Made by a program: the position numbers and the translations under genes
Notes under the pieces: model-generated
The model's database searches: none
What the model saw: the letters and a program-made list of their open reading frames with translations, nothing else
What the model was told of the DNA's origin: nothing
Shown here: piece after piece, positions 1-7,094 of the stretch
Layout of the letters: the number at the start of each line of letters is the position of its first letter
How positions within the stretch are numbered: the stretch's first letter is position 1
Assembly (NCBI GenBank): GCA_023433615.1
Contig: JAEZCJ010000068.1
Span: 1-13,447, forward strand
Direction: 5' to 3'
Origin: Bacillota bacterium
GTDB taxonomy: Bacteria; Bacillota; Bacilli; Paenibacillales; Paenibacillaceae
DNA length: 13,447 bases

Positions 1-128
1 ACTTTCGTCGATACGCTTCTACGTACAGATTTCGCCATACGCAGGTATCCTAGCTACGCGGGGGCTTGGCCCCTCCCGCGACCGGACTTTCACCGGCTAG
101 AAGATGCGTGCTTAGCTGGGCACGCCAA
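1..128 (-). mobile_element. 5' end of a probable group II intron (class C-like placement), runs off the left edge
   Basis: Read on the minus strand, this stretch has the look of group II intron domain I. A 6-bp basal stem pairs 120-125 with 106-111. The hairpin CCGGTGAAAGTCCGG lies at 82-96; GGTGAAAGTCC-type hairpins are common near the 5' end of bacterial group II introns. A G-rich/C-rich stem-loop at 58-79 follows. The element begins immediately after the T-run of the nirBD terminator, and bacterial class C introns are known to insert just downstream of intrinsic terminator hairpins. Together, the RNA-like structure and the position support the call. The exact 5' nucleotide (about 126-130) is uncertain because a clean GTGYG start is not obvious. 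The intron-encoded reverse transcriptase would lie outside the window. Alternative: another structured non-coding RNA. Confidence 0.6.
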
Positions 129-130
129 AT

Positions 131-154
131 AAAAAAGAAGCGCGAGCGCGCTTC
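131..154 (-). terminator. Intrinsic terminator of the nirBD operon
   Basis: On the minus strand a perfect 7-bp stem (GAAGCGC/GCGCTTC, 137-154, 4-nt loop) is followed by six T residues (131-136). It lies 26 nt after the nirD stop codon. The group II intron-like sequence begins directly behind its T-run. Confidence 0.85.
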
Positions 155-179
155 CTCCTTGCACCGGCATTATCGCCTG

Positions 180-545
180 CTAATGCCCGATTGCTGCTGC
201 GATTGGCATTCCAATTCGTACTTCGAGTCCTTCCACGTGTACCGGATAGGTCCGTACTTGGCCCGTATCCGGCGCATGCACCTCGCCTGTCAACAGACAG
301 ATCTTCGTATCGTATAACGGGTCGTAAAGATCGTACCCGGATAGGATGCCTTCGGCAAGCGGCCCTCCCTTGCGGTGCGGATTCGTGTTGTCGAGGGCGA
401 ACAGCCGGTCATCGCTTGCGCGAAATACGGCAATCTCGGTCCCCTTGACCTGTACGGTCCGGCCGATCCGGACGAGGAAATCGTCTAGACGGCCCACGAC
501 GTGGAAATGAACTTCGTCAGTCTCGTTCTTGTTCTGTACTCCCAT
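180..545 (-). CDS. nirD: NirD, small subunit of NAD(P)H-dependent assimilatory nitrite reductase
   Basis: The 121-residue protein has a Rieske-like fold and is the small partner of NirB in cytoplasmic reduction of nitrite to ammonium. The family pattern is seen in GGPLAEGILSG (residues about 60-70), the KICLLTGE stretch and a PDTGQVRTYPV segment. The positions that hold the [2Fe-2S] ligands in true Rieske proteins carry NPH and DPLY, so the ligand cysteines are absent. This is known for some NirD proteins (the E. coli one for example) and does not by itself mean loss of function. The ATG start is preceded by GAGGAGG at good spacing. The gene lies 30 nt behind nirB in the same operon and ends just before the shared terminator. 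Confidence 0.93.
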   Translation of the reverse strand: MGVQNKNETDEVHFHVVGRLDDFLVRIGRTVQVKGTEIAVFRASDDRLFALDNTNPHRKGGPLAEGILSGYDLYDPLYDTKICLLTGEVHAPDTGQVRTYPVHVEGLEVRIGMPIAAAIGH

Positions 546-575
546 CTCGGTTCCCTCCTCAATTGCGACAGCTGC

Positions 576-2999
576 TTAGCTGCGATTGCCATAGACGCGT
601 TCACGCGTTAGCTGGTCGCCGATGACCTGACCCCAAGGCTCGTGAACCTGCTCGAGGGCTGTGTCGATTCGCTCGCTCAACACCCTGCGGTTCTCTTGGT
701 TATCCACGACGGCTTCCTTGATGTGCGCTAGCCCTACCCGCTCGACCCAATCCGACGTCCGCTCCAAATACTTGGCGTCCTCCCGGTAATATTGCAGGAA
801 CGCCCCCGTGATTTCCATCAATTCTTCGTCTGTCTTGACCTTGCAGAGCAAGTCCGCAATCCGAGGCTTGATGCCGCCGTTGCCGCCGACATAGATTTCC
901 CAGCCCCCATCGTTGCCGACGATTCCTACATCCTTCGTGCACGATTCGGCGCAGTTACGGGGACAACCATTAACGGCCATCTTCAACTTGGCCGGCATGT
1001 CAAGCCGCTCGAACTTCTTCTCCAGCGCCACTCCCATGCCGACGGAGTCCTGCGTGCCGAAGCGGCAGTAGAGCGATCCGACGCACGTCTTCACTGTCCG
1101 CAGCGCCTTGGCGTATCCGTAGCCCGACGGCATGCCGAGCTCCGACCATACGTCCGGCAGGTTCTCTTTTTTCACGCCCACAAGATCGATCCGCTGACCG
1201 CCGGTGACCTTAACCATCGGCACTTCATATTTAACGGCGACGTCCGCGATCCGGCGCAGCTCCTCCGGCGTCGTCACTCCGCCGTACATCCGCGGAATGA
1301 CGGTATACGTACCGTCCTTCTGAATGTTGGCGTTCAGGCGCTCGTTAACGAAGCGCGAATCTTTCTCATCCGCGTGCTCCTTCGGCCAAGCCATGCCCAG
1401 GTAGTAGTTAAGGGCAGGCCGGCATTTCGAGCAGCCTTCCGTATTGTTCCATTCAAGCACATGCATGACCTCGCGAACGGTTGTGAGCCGCTTCTCGCGG
1501 ATCGCGGCAACGACTTCATCGCGGCTCAACGCGGTACACCCGCAGATGCCGGTCTTCATAGCCGCGCCGGCATACTTGTCGCCCAGCACGTACTGGAGTA
1601 TGCCGCCGACAGTAGGCAGACAACCGCCGCACGAACGCCCAGCACCTGTGCAGGCCTTGATCTCATCGACTGATGTTAGACCCTGCTCATGAATAGCATT
1701 GACAATCGCGCCCTTGGAAATCCCGTTGCAGCCGCAGACAATTTCGGCATCCGGCATGGCCGCGATCCGCTCAGCAGGGGATTTCGCCCCAGCTGCCGCC
1801 GTGCCCATGAACTCGGCGTACAGTTCTTCCGTCATCGCTGTACCATTCTTCACCCATTGTTGGATAGCCGCCGAATCCGTCACATCGCCGAACAAGACAC
1901 CTCCGACAATGACATGGTCCTTAAGCAGCAGCTTCTTGTACGTGTTTTTCCACTCGTCCTGTCTGCGGAGCACCGACAGCTCCGGGCGATCCTGGAACTC
2001 TCCGGCCGAGAACACGTCGACGCCCGAAATTTTCAATTTGGTCGACATGACCGAACCCTCGTAAGGCTTGGTTGCCGTATCGGTAATGTGTTTGGCAAGT
2101 ACCTGTCCCTGCTCGAACAGCGGAGCAACGAGACCGTAGCAGACGCCTCGGTGTTCATTGCATTCGCCGACGGCGTAGACGCCGGGTACCGAAGTCTGCA
2201 TGTGATCGTCCACGACGATCCCCCGGTTTACCGTAATCGCGCTGTCCTTCACCGCCGCGATGTCCGGTCTGATCCCGACGGCCATGACGACCAGGTCTGC
2301 TTCCAGCTCGGTGCCATCCGTGAAGCGAAGCCCTTCGACCCGTTCGCTGCCGTAAATTTCTGCCGTCTGTTTCTCCATCATGAAGCGCAATCCTTGCCGC
2401 TCGAGTACCGCTCTCAACATGCCTGACGCAGTCGGATCAAGCTGTCTTTCCATCAGATCCGGCATCAGATGGACGACTGTCGCCTCCATGCCGAGATTGA
2501 CAAGACCCTTCGCCGCTTCGAGACCGAGCAGCCCGCCCCCGATGACAGCCGCTTTGCGATAGGTCCGAGCCGCTTCCATCATCGCGCTGCAGTCCGCTAT
2601 ATCGCGGAACCCGATCACCCCGTTTAATTGGTTGCCCGGAATCGGCAGCACGATCGGGGTCGAGCCTGTCGCAATGATCAGTTTGTCATAAGGGAACGAT
2701 AATCCGGTATCGGTATGAACCCGTTTCGCTTCCGTATCGATCTTGGTCACTTTGGTTCCCGCATGCAGCGCGATGTTGTTGTCCTGGTACCAGTTCCAGC
2801 CGTTTAGAATAATGTCATCGATCTTCTTGCTGCCCTCGAGTACATAGGACAACATGATTCGATTATAGTTCGGATAAGGCTCGCCGCCGATGACGGTAAT
2901 CTCGTAGCGGGACGGCGCAAGCTTCAGAATTTGTTCGATCGTATTGATACCGGCCATACCGTTGCCGACTAGTACCAGCTTTTCCTTCGTTTCGTTCAT
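576..2999 (-). CDS. nirB: NirB, large subunit of NAD(P)H-dependent assimilatory nitrite reductase
   Basis: This cytoplasmic siroheme enzyme reduces nitrite to ammonium for nitrogen assimilation. The 807 residues match the usual family length. Domains in order: an FAD-binding Rossmann motif VGNGMAG (11-17) and ATGS (110-113); an NAD(P)-binding motif GGGLLGLE (154-161); a BFD-like [2Fe-2S] domain with C422, C424, C457 and C460; a second BFD-like Cys set, C486, C488, C523 and C526; a nitrite/sulfite reductase half-domain (about 555-625); and the siroheme/[4Fe-4S] domain with C639-x5-C645 and C679-x3-C683 (NGCPRNC). All expected cofactor cysteines are present and the frame is unbroken. GGGAGG precedes the ATG. 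It is the first gene of the nirBD operon. Long open frames on the opposite strand are codon-bias shadows. Confidence 0.97.
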   Translation of the reverse strand: MNETKEKLVLVGNGMAGINTIEQILKLAPSRYEITVIGGEPYPNYNRIMLSYVLEGSKKIDDIILNGWNWYQDNNIALHAGTKVTKIDTEAKRVHTDTGLSFPYDKLIIATGSTPIVLPIPGNQLNGVIGFRDIADCSAMMEAARTYRKAAVIGGGLLGLEAAKGLVNLGMEATVVHLMPDLMERQLDPTASGMLRAVLERQGLRFMMEKQTAEIYGSERVEGLRFTDGTELEADLVVMAVGIRPDIAAVKDSAITVNRGIVVDDHMQTSVPGVYAVGECNEHRGVCYGLVAPLFEQGQVLAKHITDTATKPYEGSVMSTKLKISGVDVFSAGEFQDRPELSVLRRQDEWKNTYKKLLLKDHVIVGGVLFGDVTDSAAIQQWVKNGTAMTEELYAEFMGTAAAGAKSPAERIAAMPDAEIVCGCNGISKGAIVNAIHEQGLTSVDEIKACTGAGRSCGGCLPTVGGILQYVLGDKYAGAAMKTGICGCTALSRDEVVAAIREKRLTTVREVMHVLEWNNTEGCSKCRPALNYYLGMAWPKEHADEKDSRFVNERLNANIQKDGTYTVIPRMYGGVTTPEELRRIADVAVKYEVPMVKVTGGQRIDLVGVKKENLPDVWSELGMPSGYGYAKALRTVKTCVGSLYCRFGTQDSVGMGVALEKKFERLDMPAKLKMAVNGCPRNCAESCTKDVGIVGNDGGWEIYVGGNGGIKPRIADLLCKVKTDEELMEITGAFLQYYREDAKYLERTSDWVERVGLAHIKEAVVDNQENRRVLSERIDTALEQVHEPWGQVIGDQLTRERVYGNRS

Positions 3000-3285
3000 T
3001 GATAATCCCTCCCACTCGATGCCCAGTTCACTATCGGAAGTATAATGCTACTCTGAGTCATACTTCGGTGATGTTTCGCACACTGCGCTTCGGTATGTTC
3101 TCATCATAGCCGCTGCGGCGTCTTGCGGTTATCGGGATATCCACTGAAAATGGCGGGGTTAAAACCCTGATCTTTGCCAGGTATTGCTCTTACTTCTTCC
3201 AGCGTCGCGGAGCAGCCTAACGACTGTTTTCACTATTCGCCTTCACCAACAAATGACCAGCGCACATGCAATGTTGAAATACCTA
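3000..3285 (-). promoter_or_regulatory. nirB leader/promoter region with a near-perfect direct repeat
   Basis: No gene is supported in these 286 bases. Read on the plus strand, CTTCGGTGATGTT (3063-3075) and CTTCGGTATGTT (3088-3099) form a direct repeat differing by one inserted base, 25 nt apart start to start. A pair of same-orientation sites ahead of nirB could bind a regulator, but they match no operator I can name. A TATACT hexamer nearer the gene is a possible -10 without a good -35. I found no convincing TnrA/GlnR-type site. Confidence 0.3.
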
Positions 3286-3649
3286 CATCAGCGCCCGCTT
3301 CTCGATCCGTAGGGCCTAGCTCCGTGAGATGCCCGGCTCCTTCGCGATCTCCCTCTGCGTCCGCACCTCGCCGCCGTGCTCCAACCGCACCGCCCGACGA
3401 CGACTTCCTTTTCCCGATTATCCGCTAAGTCGTGTTTCTTGTAGATTATCGACTTCTCGGTCTTAAGCTGCACCATGTCCACGACTTCGTCGATCTCCGT
3501 GCCGAGAATATCGATCAATGTGATATCGTTGCCCTCCTTATCCGTCACGATCGGTTCGTGCAACGACACGTCCTTACGCATCTTCCTCAGGCTGCGCAGA
3601 TGCATCAGAATCTCGTTCTTAATCAGCCCGATCGTGCCGATCGAGATCA
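3286..3649 (-). pseudogene. Decayed copy of the 3' half of sigK (sigma-K)
   Basis: Translated on the minus strand this gives unmistakable sigma-K sequence (ISIGTIGLIK, NEILMHLRSL, KDVSLHEPI, TLIDILGTE, REKEVVVGR), closely parallel to the intact fragment at 8332-8889. Three lesions are visible. A 66-nt in-frame deletion at 3617/3618 removes 22 residues between GLIK and NEILM. A one-base deletion near 3385 follows EVVVGR. Reading on in the shifted frame gives TQREIAKEPGISRS, then a TAG stop at 3316-3318. Similarity stops abruptly at both ends. The N-terminal half and any start are missing. It cannot make a sigma factor and looks like an old duplicate. Confidence 0.9.
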
Positions 3650-3705
3650 TCACGTTCGGACTCATTTAGGCCTTGCGACCTTAGGTCACCAAACCCCGGC
3701 AAAGC

Positions 3706-3761
3706 AAGAAGAGGCCGTCCCCTCCAGTAAGTAATCTACTTTTGGGGGACAGCCTCTTCTT
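3706..3761 (-). terminator. Long inverted repeat downstream of the secreted-protein gene; terminator or old IS end
   Basis: The arms AAGAAGAGGCCGTCC (from 3706) and GGGGGACAGCCTCTTCTT (3744-3761) pair over about 17 bp with one mismatch (a G-T pair in RNA), around a loop of about 20 nt. It starts 13 nt after the stop codon of the 3775-5736 gene, so a terminator role is natural, although the T-tract on the minus strand is weak. The arm read as GAGGCTGTCCCCCAAAAG also resembles the termini of some insertion sequences. That alternative rests on memory of such ends only. Confidence 0.5.
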
Positions 3762-3774
3762 CGTTTGGTTCAGC

Positions 3775-5736
3775 CTATATGGTATAGACTTGGGTCACTT
3801 TACCGTTCGTGAACGTCACATATTGCGAATATCCGTATGCCCACGTCTCTACGACGATGCCGGAAGAGGACAGCTTGCTGGACGAGCTCGGCGAGCCCCA
3901 GGACAGCAGCACCTGATCCTTGTTCATGCCGATCGATATTTTCTCGGCCTTAATTGTGCTCCATACGGATGAAGACCATTTGTATTTCGTATACGGATCG
4001 TAATTCAGGAATACGTAGCTGTCGTTGAAGCTCGAAGCAATCCATTCTTTCGTGAAGGAGGTCGTTGTAAGCGTACTGCCGCTCGCCTTGCGGAACACGA
4101 TCTGGAACCGCACGTTGCCAATCCGATCGGTTTCTGGCAGGATGTCCGCCACCGTCACCTTCATGAACCGATCCCATCCTTGAAAATGATTGACCCAATA
4201 CGTCTTGCCGATATAAGCGGCGAGGTCTCCTTGCAGCGACCGCTTGTACAAGCGAGCCGTCTCGTCCGTCCATACGTCCATCTCCGCGCTGCCGAAAGCA
4301 ACGGTCATCATTTTCCATGCCGCATCCCACTTCAGGTTAGCGCCAAGCGCATCGGAGAGCAGATGAGCCGGGAAGAGTGTCTGTCCGTTATCCGTACGCA
4401 CCGCACCTTTCAACGTAACGGCCTTGCCGTCAACAGTTGCCTTCGCGCTTCCCGTCGTCAATCGAATTGCCTTGCTCCCGACGCGAATGTCGAACGATTT
4501 GGTCGGCGCCGTATATGTCACAGTGCCGCCGAGGGCCTGAAAAACAGGCTTAACCGGAAAATATGTGACGCCCTGTACCATCTTCGCTCCTTGGATTGCG
4601 TTCGGCAGGCTGATCGAAATCGCAATCGTCTTGGATGCGCCGCCCTTTTTCACCGTAACGTTCGTCACGCCGACGCCGGTCGCGAGGAGGGTGCCGTCGG
4701 CTTGCTTGGCCAGCAGGTGCGGCTTCTCGATCGTCACGTCGGCTTGGCTGAGCGGAACTTGTACCGATGTGCCGGTCGAGTGCTTCTCCACGATCGTCGC
4801 TTTGATCTTCTCGCCGACCATCGGCGTTGAATAGTCGACCGTCAAGTCGATCGCGGCAACGCTCGGCGTCTGCACATCTGTCAGCTTGCCGTTGGAATAC
4901 CAGTCCCATGAACCGTCTGCATACTTGACGTAGAATCGGTCAGAGTCCGCGATTCCGGACAGTCGCGCAACCCCCTTCAAGCCCTCCAGCACCCTCAGCT
5001 TGTCAGTTCCAAGCTTCGGGTCGTAGTCAAGCCTCACCGCCAGCGTTCCGTCCTTCAACACGACGAACAGATCATTGCCGGACATCCCGATCCACCGTGC
5101 CTCTTCCGTCAACACCACTGGTATGATATTCAGGTCATTATCGAAGTTGTACAGGCTATACTCCGTCAGCCTGCCGCTGCTATCCAGCACGAGGGTGCGA
5201 TCCGTGCTTGCCGAGATAGCCGTAACCGAGGACGGATTCAGTCCTGATGCCAGAGCCTTCCTAAGCTTCTCGCTGTAGAGCTCGCCCGACTTGGTCAGAT
5301 AGCTAAAAGAAGAGCCTGTCGATATGCGGGCAATATCGCTCAATGCCTTATCGAAAATCGCGATTTGTCCGCGCGCATTCCACACCGTGCCATCGCTCTT
5401 CAGCCAAGTTCCTTTGACCAATTGGATGATGCCTGTATGACCTGCGACGGGTCCGATGCCCCCATCCTGCTTCCACTCCAGGAGCCGACCATCCGCATTC
5501 AACGCGTAGCCCGAATACCCCGAAGGAGAAATCGCGGTGATGTCGTATTCCGTATATTGCACGGGACCTTGGAGTCTCGTGCCGGTCCACAGCGATCCGT
5601 CCTCCATCAGCATGGTTTCGTCGTTGTAAATTTCCGCGATTCCGCTCCCGGTCGCATTCGCTGTCGCTGTACCGGTGAACGTGACGGAGCTTGCCATTAA
5701 ACTAATGATTGCGCATACAAGCCATATTCTCTTCAA
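3775..5736 (-). CDS. Exported multidomain protein: RCC1-like repeats, Ig-like region, copper-amine-oxidase-N-type domain, SmpA-like C-terminus
   Basis: I prefer the TTG start at 5736 because AGGGGAA lies 9 nt upstream and translation then begins directly with a signal peptide (MKRIWLVCAIISLM..., cleavage near ATANA). An upstream TTG at 5784 would add 16 residues and has no good RBS. The product is 653 residues. Residues about 35-295 hold repeated units ending in DGxLxxW or DGSWDWY, as in RCC1/YD-like beta-propellers of Paenibacillus surface proteins. Residues about 300-378 resemble a bacterial Ig-like (Big2) strand set. Residues 380-480 (VTYFPVKPVFQALGG ... LFPAHLLSDALGANLKWD) fit the copper amine oxidase N-terminal-like domain, an envelope module without oxidase activity. 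The last 60 residues (ISIGMNKDQVLLSWGSP ... WAYG ... VTFTNGKV) resemble the SmpA/OmlA-type small fold. The role is unknown; a cell-wall or sensing function is inference. Confidence 0.82.
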   Translation of the reverse strand: MKRIWLVCAIISLMASSVTFTGTATANATGSGIAEIYNDETMLMEDGSLWTGTRLQGPVQYTEYDITAISPSGYSGYALNADGRLLEWKQDGGIGPVAGHTGIIQLVKGTWLKSDGTVWNARGQIAIFDKALSDIARISTGSSFSYLTKSGELYSEKLRKALASGLNPSSVTAISASTDRTLVLDSSGRLTEYSLYNFDNDLNIIPVVLTEEARWIGMSGNDLFVVLKDGTLAVRLDYDPKLGTDKLRVLEGLKGVARLSGIADSDRFYVKYADGSWDWYSNGKLTDVQTPSVAAIDLTVDYSTPMVGEKIKATIVEKHSTGTSVQVPLSQADVTIEKPHLLAKQADGTLLATGVGVTNVTVKKGGASKTIAISISLPNAIQGAKMVQGVTYFPVKPVFQALGGTVTYTAPTKSFDIRVGSKAIRLTTGSAKATVDGKAVTLKGAVRTDNGQTLFPAHLLSDALGANLKWDAAWKMMTVAFGSAEMDVWTDETARLYKRSLQGDLAAYIGKTYWVNHFQGWDRFMKVTVADILPETDRIGNVRFQIVFRKASGSTLTTTSFTKEWIASSFNDSYVFLNYDPYTKYKWSSSVWSTIKAEKISIGMNKDQVLLSWGSPSSSSKLSSSGIVVETWAYGYSQYVTFTNGKVTQVYTI

Positions 5737-5822
5737 CTCGAGTCTTCCCCTCCATTTAGAAATGACAGAGCCCAGCTTGTCCAAATCTCACACCGACATC
5801 GCGGCTTCTGCCTAACATTACC

Positions 5823-5852
5823 ATTATACTGCATGAATCGACATTATCCACC
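5823..5852 (-). promoter_or_regulatory. Possible promoter of the exported protein gene
   Basis: On the minus strand a perfect TATAAT (5823-5828) sits about 87 nt upstream of the preferred TTG start. The -35 match is poor (GTGGAT at 17-nt spacing), so this is a hexamer-based guess. Confidence 0.35.
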
Positions 5853-5943
5853 ACCATTTGAATAGAAATAGTAGGCGTGCTCCGATAGACACAAGTATCC
5901 CTCTATCATGCAAGACGGTGGGGTTCACATGGGGCAGAAGAAG

Positions 5944-5989
5944 TCCGTATTATCAAATTTCTTGACGTTGTGAACGCGATACGATGTCA
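5944..5989 (-). repeat. Left copy of the 28-bp repeat plus a short sigK-like tail
   Basis: Positions 5962-5989 are identical to 8834-8861 in the same orientation. Read on the minus strand the sequence codes TSYRVHNVKKFDNT and then leaves sigma-K, reaching a stop soon after (DFFCPM*). Beyond the 28 identical bases, the next 16 (5946-5961) differ from the right copy only at every third base, so VKKFDNT is kept with synonymous codons. It is a third, very short sigK-derived trace in this window and forms the left edge of the 2.9-kb segment. Confidence 0.85.
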
Positions 5990-6021
5990 AAATAGAACCG
6001 GACACGTGACTGTGTCCGGTT
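5990..6021 (-). terminator. Intrinsic terminator of the toxin-antitoxin operon
   Basis: On the minus strand a perfect 10-bp stem (AACCGGACAC/GTGTCCGGTT, 5996-6021, 6-nt loop) is followed by CTATTTT. It begins at the stop codon of the zeta-like gene and ends where the 28-bp repeat begins. Confidence 0.85.
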
Positions 6022-6620
6022 CATTTTGCGGTATATTGTTTGATTTTCAAATCGATGACTTGAACCCAATCAGTAATCGTACTTACTCGATAATTTATTC
6101 TAACACGATCGAATTCCATTATGATCCTTCCGTCTGAGTCGCTATTATCAATTACGACTAAGTAGTCTAACTGGTCAAGATGAGCAAGTAAATTCTCCAT
6201 AGAGGTAGAATGTCGTCTTATAATATCTTCCGTTGCGATATGATGTCCGCCATTCCTAACTCGAGCAGCCACCCGTTCGATATTAAGTCGATAATCGCCC
6301 AAGCCTACATAGAACATCACGATTTCGAAGCCATTCCTCTTCGCTTCACGCATTTGGCGAATGGCATTGCCTCCTGCTAATGTCGTTTCAATTGAAAAAT
6401 CCCGCTTATTTTGAATGCAATCTCTTACAAGCTTAATTGCTTCTCTCCCAGCTCTTAATTTATGACGTTCGGGATGATCTGCATCAACTCCCCTAGCCAA
6501 CGCATCTGCATCAATATTGACACTGACACCGAGTCGATCCACAATTAGGTTTCGAATTGTGCTTTTTCCGCTACCGTTGTTTCCAGCGAACACATACATC
6601 GTGGCGCAAGGCTCACTCAT
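6021..6620 (-). CDS. Zeta-toxin-like P-loop kinase
   Basis: The 199-residue protein carries a Walker A motif GNNGSGKST (13-21), then NIDADALAR (35-43), SIETTLAGG (76-84) and RVAARVRNGGHHIATEDIIRR (116-136). This order is typical of zeta-toxin/AAA_33 proteins; the known members phosphorylate UDP-N-acetylglucosamine or related substrates and poison wall synthesis. The ATG start overlaps the end of the small upstream gene by 8 nt, implying translational coupling. The pair has its own extended -10 promoter and terminator, the shape of a toxin-antitoxin operon. It is more AT-rich than nirB or the mannan genes, consistent with transfer. The catalytic role and substrate are inferred from the family; a non-toxic kinase is possible. 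Confidence 0.85.
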   Translation of the reverse strand: MSEPCATMYVFAGNNGSGKSTIRNLIVDRLGVSVNIDADALARGVDADHPERHKLRAGREAIKLVRDCIQNKRDFSIETTLAGGNAIRQMREAKRNGFEIVMFYVGLGDYRLNIERVAARVRNGGHHIATEDIIRRHSTSMENLLAHLDQLDYLVVIDNSDSDGRIIMEFDRVRINYRVSTITDWVQVIDLKIKQYTAK

Positions 6621-6789
6621 GTGTTAAATCCTTCTCGTCTATACGCACAATCTCCCCGGTGCTGTACTCTTTCACAAAGTTACCTTCCGTCGTTTTATAT
6701 ATAATGTAAGTTCCGTTAGCTTTTGCGTCTAATTTCGCTCTGTCACCTGTGAGTTTAATGAATTTATTTAAATCCTGCATGCGATTCAT
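6613..6789 (-). CDS. Small partner of the zeta-like kinase (putative antitoxin)
   Basis: I place the start at the ATG of MNRMQDLNKF (58 residues). An AGGAGGG and a closer AGGGG lie upstream, and the second copy at 8950-9092 aligns from this point. A TTG at 6825 would give 70 residues, with GGAGG 13 nt ahead of it. The protein is small and charged, with a TYIIYKT strand and a VKEYSTGEIVRI strand, and no DNA-binding motif that I recognise. It is not a classic epsilon antitoxin by eye. The 8-nt overlap with the kinase gene suggests it is made together with, and may neutralise, that protein; this is inference from context. Conservation of GDRAKLDAK between the two copies marks the likely core. 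Confidence 0.7.
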   Translation of the reverse strand: MNRMQDLNKFIKLTGDRAKLDAKANGTYIIYKTTEGNFVKEYSTGEIVRIDEKDLTHE

Positions 6790-6856
6790 GGAATCCCCTG
6801 CTCCCTCCTGATCATCGTAACTCAAGAATCACTCGCGACCTCCTTGCCTCATTGAA

Positions 6857-6881
6857 ATTATACCATATTCATACTCGAGAA
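6857..6881 (-). promoter_or_regulatory. Promoter of the zeta/partner operon (extended -10)
   Basis: On the minus strand TGGTATAAT (TATAAT at 6857-6862) is an extended -10 element about 70 nt upstream of the partner gene. The sequence 17 nt further upstream is only T-rich, so the extended -10 would do most of the work. Confidence 0.5.
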
Positions 6882-7094
6882 AAATGGACCAGCTTCACTT
6901 CCATTTTGATGCCGCTATCGTTAGCAAGTTTCGTGTTCACCCTACTTCGACCTGTGGTTATATTTCTGATCGTCAGTCTGCTGTTTCCGATCATCGTAGA
7001 CCCTTAAGGTACTTCTATGCCACTAATTCAGGCGTCCAAACTTTCGCCGCTACGTTCAACGGCTCGTCATCCGACATGGTAAGCGCCATCGCGA
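6863..7094. other. Gap without a supported gene between the toxin promoter and the dus gene
   Basis: Two short minus-strand frames can be read: 6869-6994 (41 residues, starting MIGNSRLTIRN, no good RBS) and a 24-residue frame starting MALTMSDDEPLNV just behind the dus stop. A plus-strand frame near 6930-7002 reads as one hydrophobic helix (VVIFLIVSLLFPIIV). None has start signals or recognisable family features. The base composition is richer in GC than the dus gene next to it, so this may be residue of older genes. Confidence 0.35.

Noticed and set aside
792..2426. Long plus-strand frames opposite nirB (293 and 245 codons)
   Set aside because: They are mirror frames of a GC-rich, strongly supported gene with all cofactor motifs. 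They have no RBS and no family features.
3174..3734. Plus-strand frames across the sigK pseudogene
   Set aside because: They are antisense to clear sigma-K similarity. Similar antisense frames occur opposite the intact fragment.
5911..5974. Short plus-strand frame ATGGGGCAGAAG... that could be the start of a transposase
   Set aside because: It stops after about 14 codons inside the 28-bp repeat. The minus-strand sigK reading explains the similarity to 8816-8861 better.
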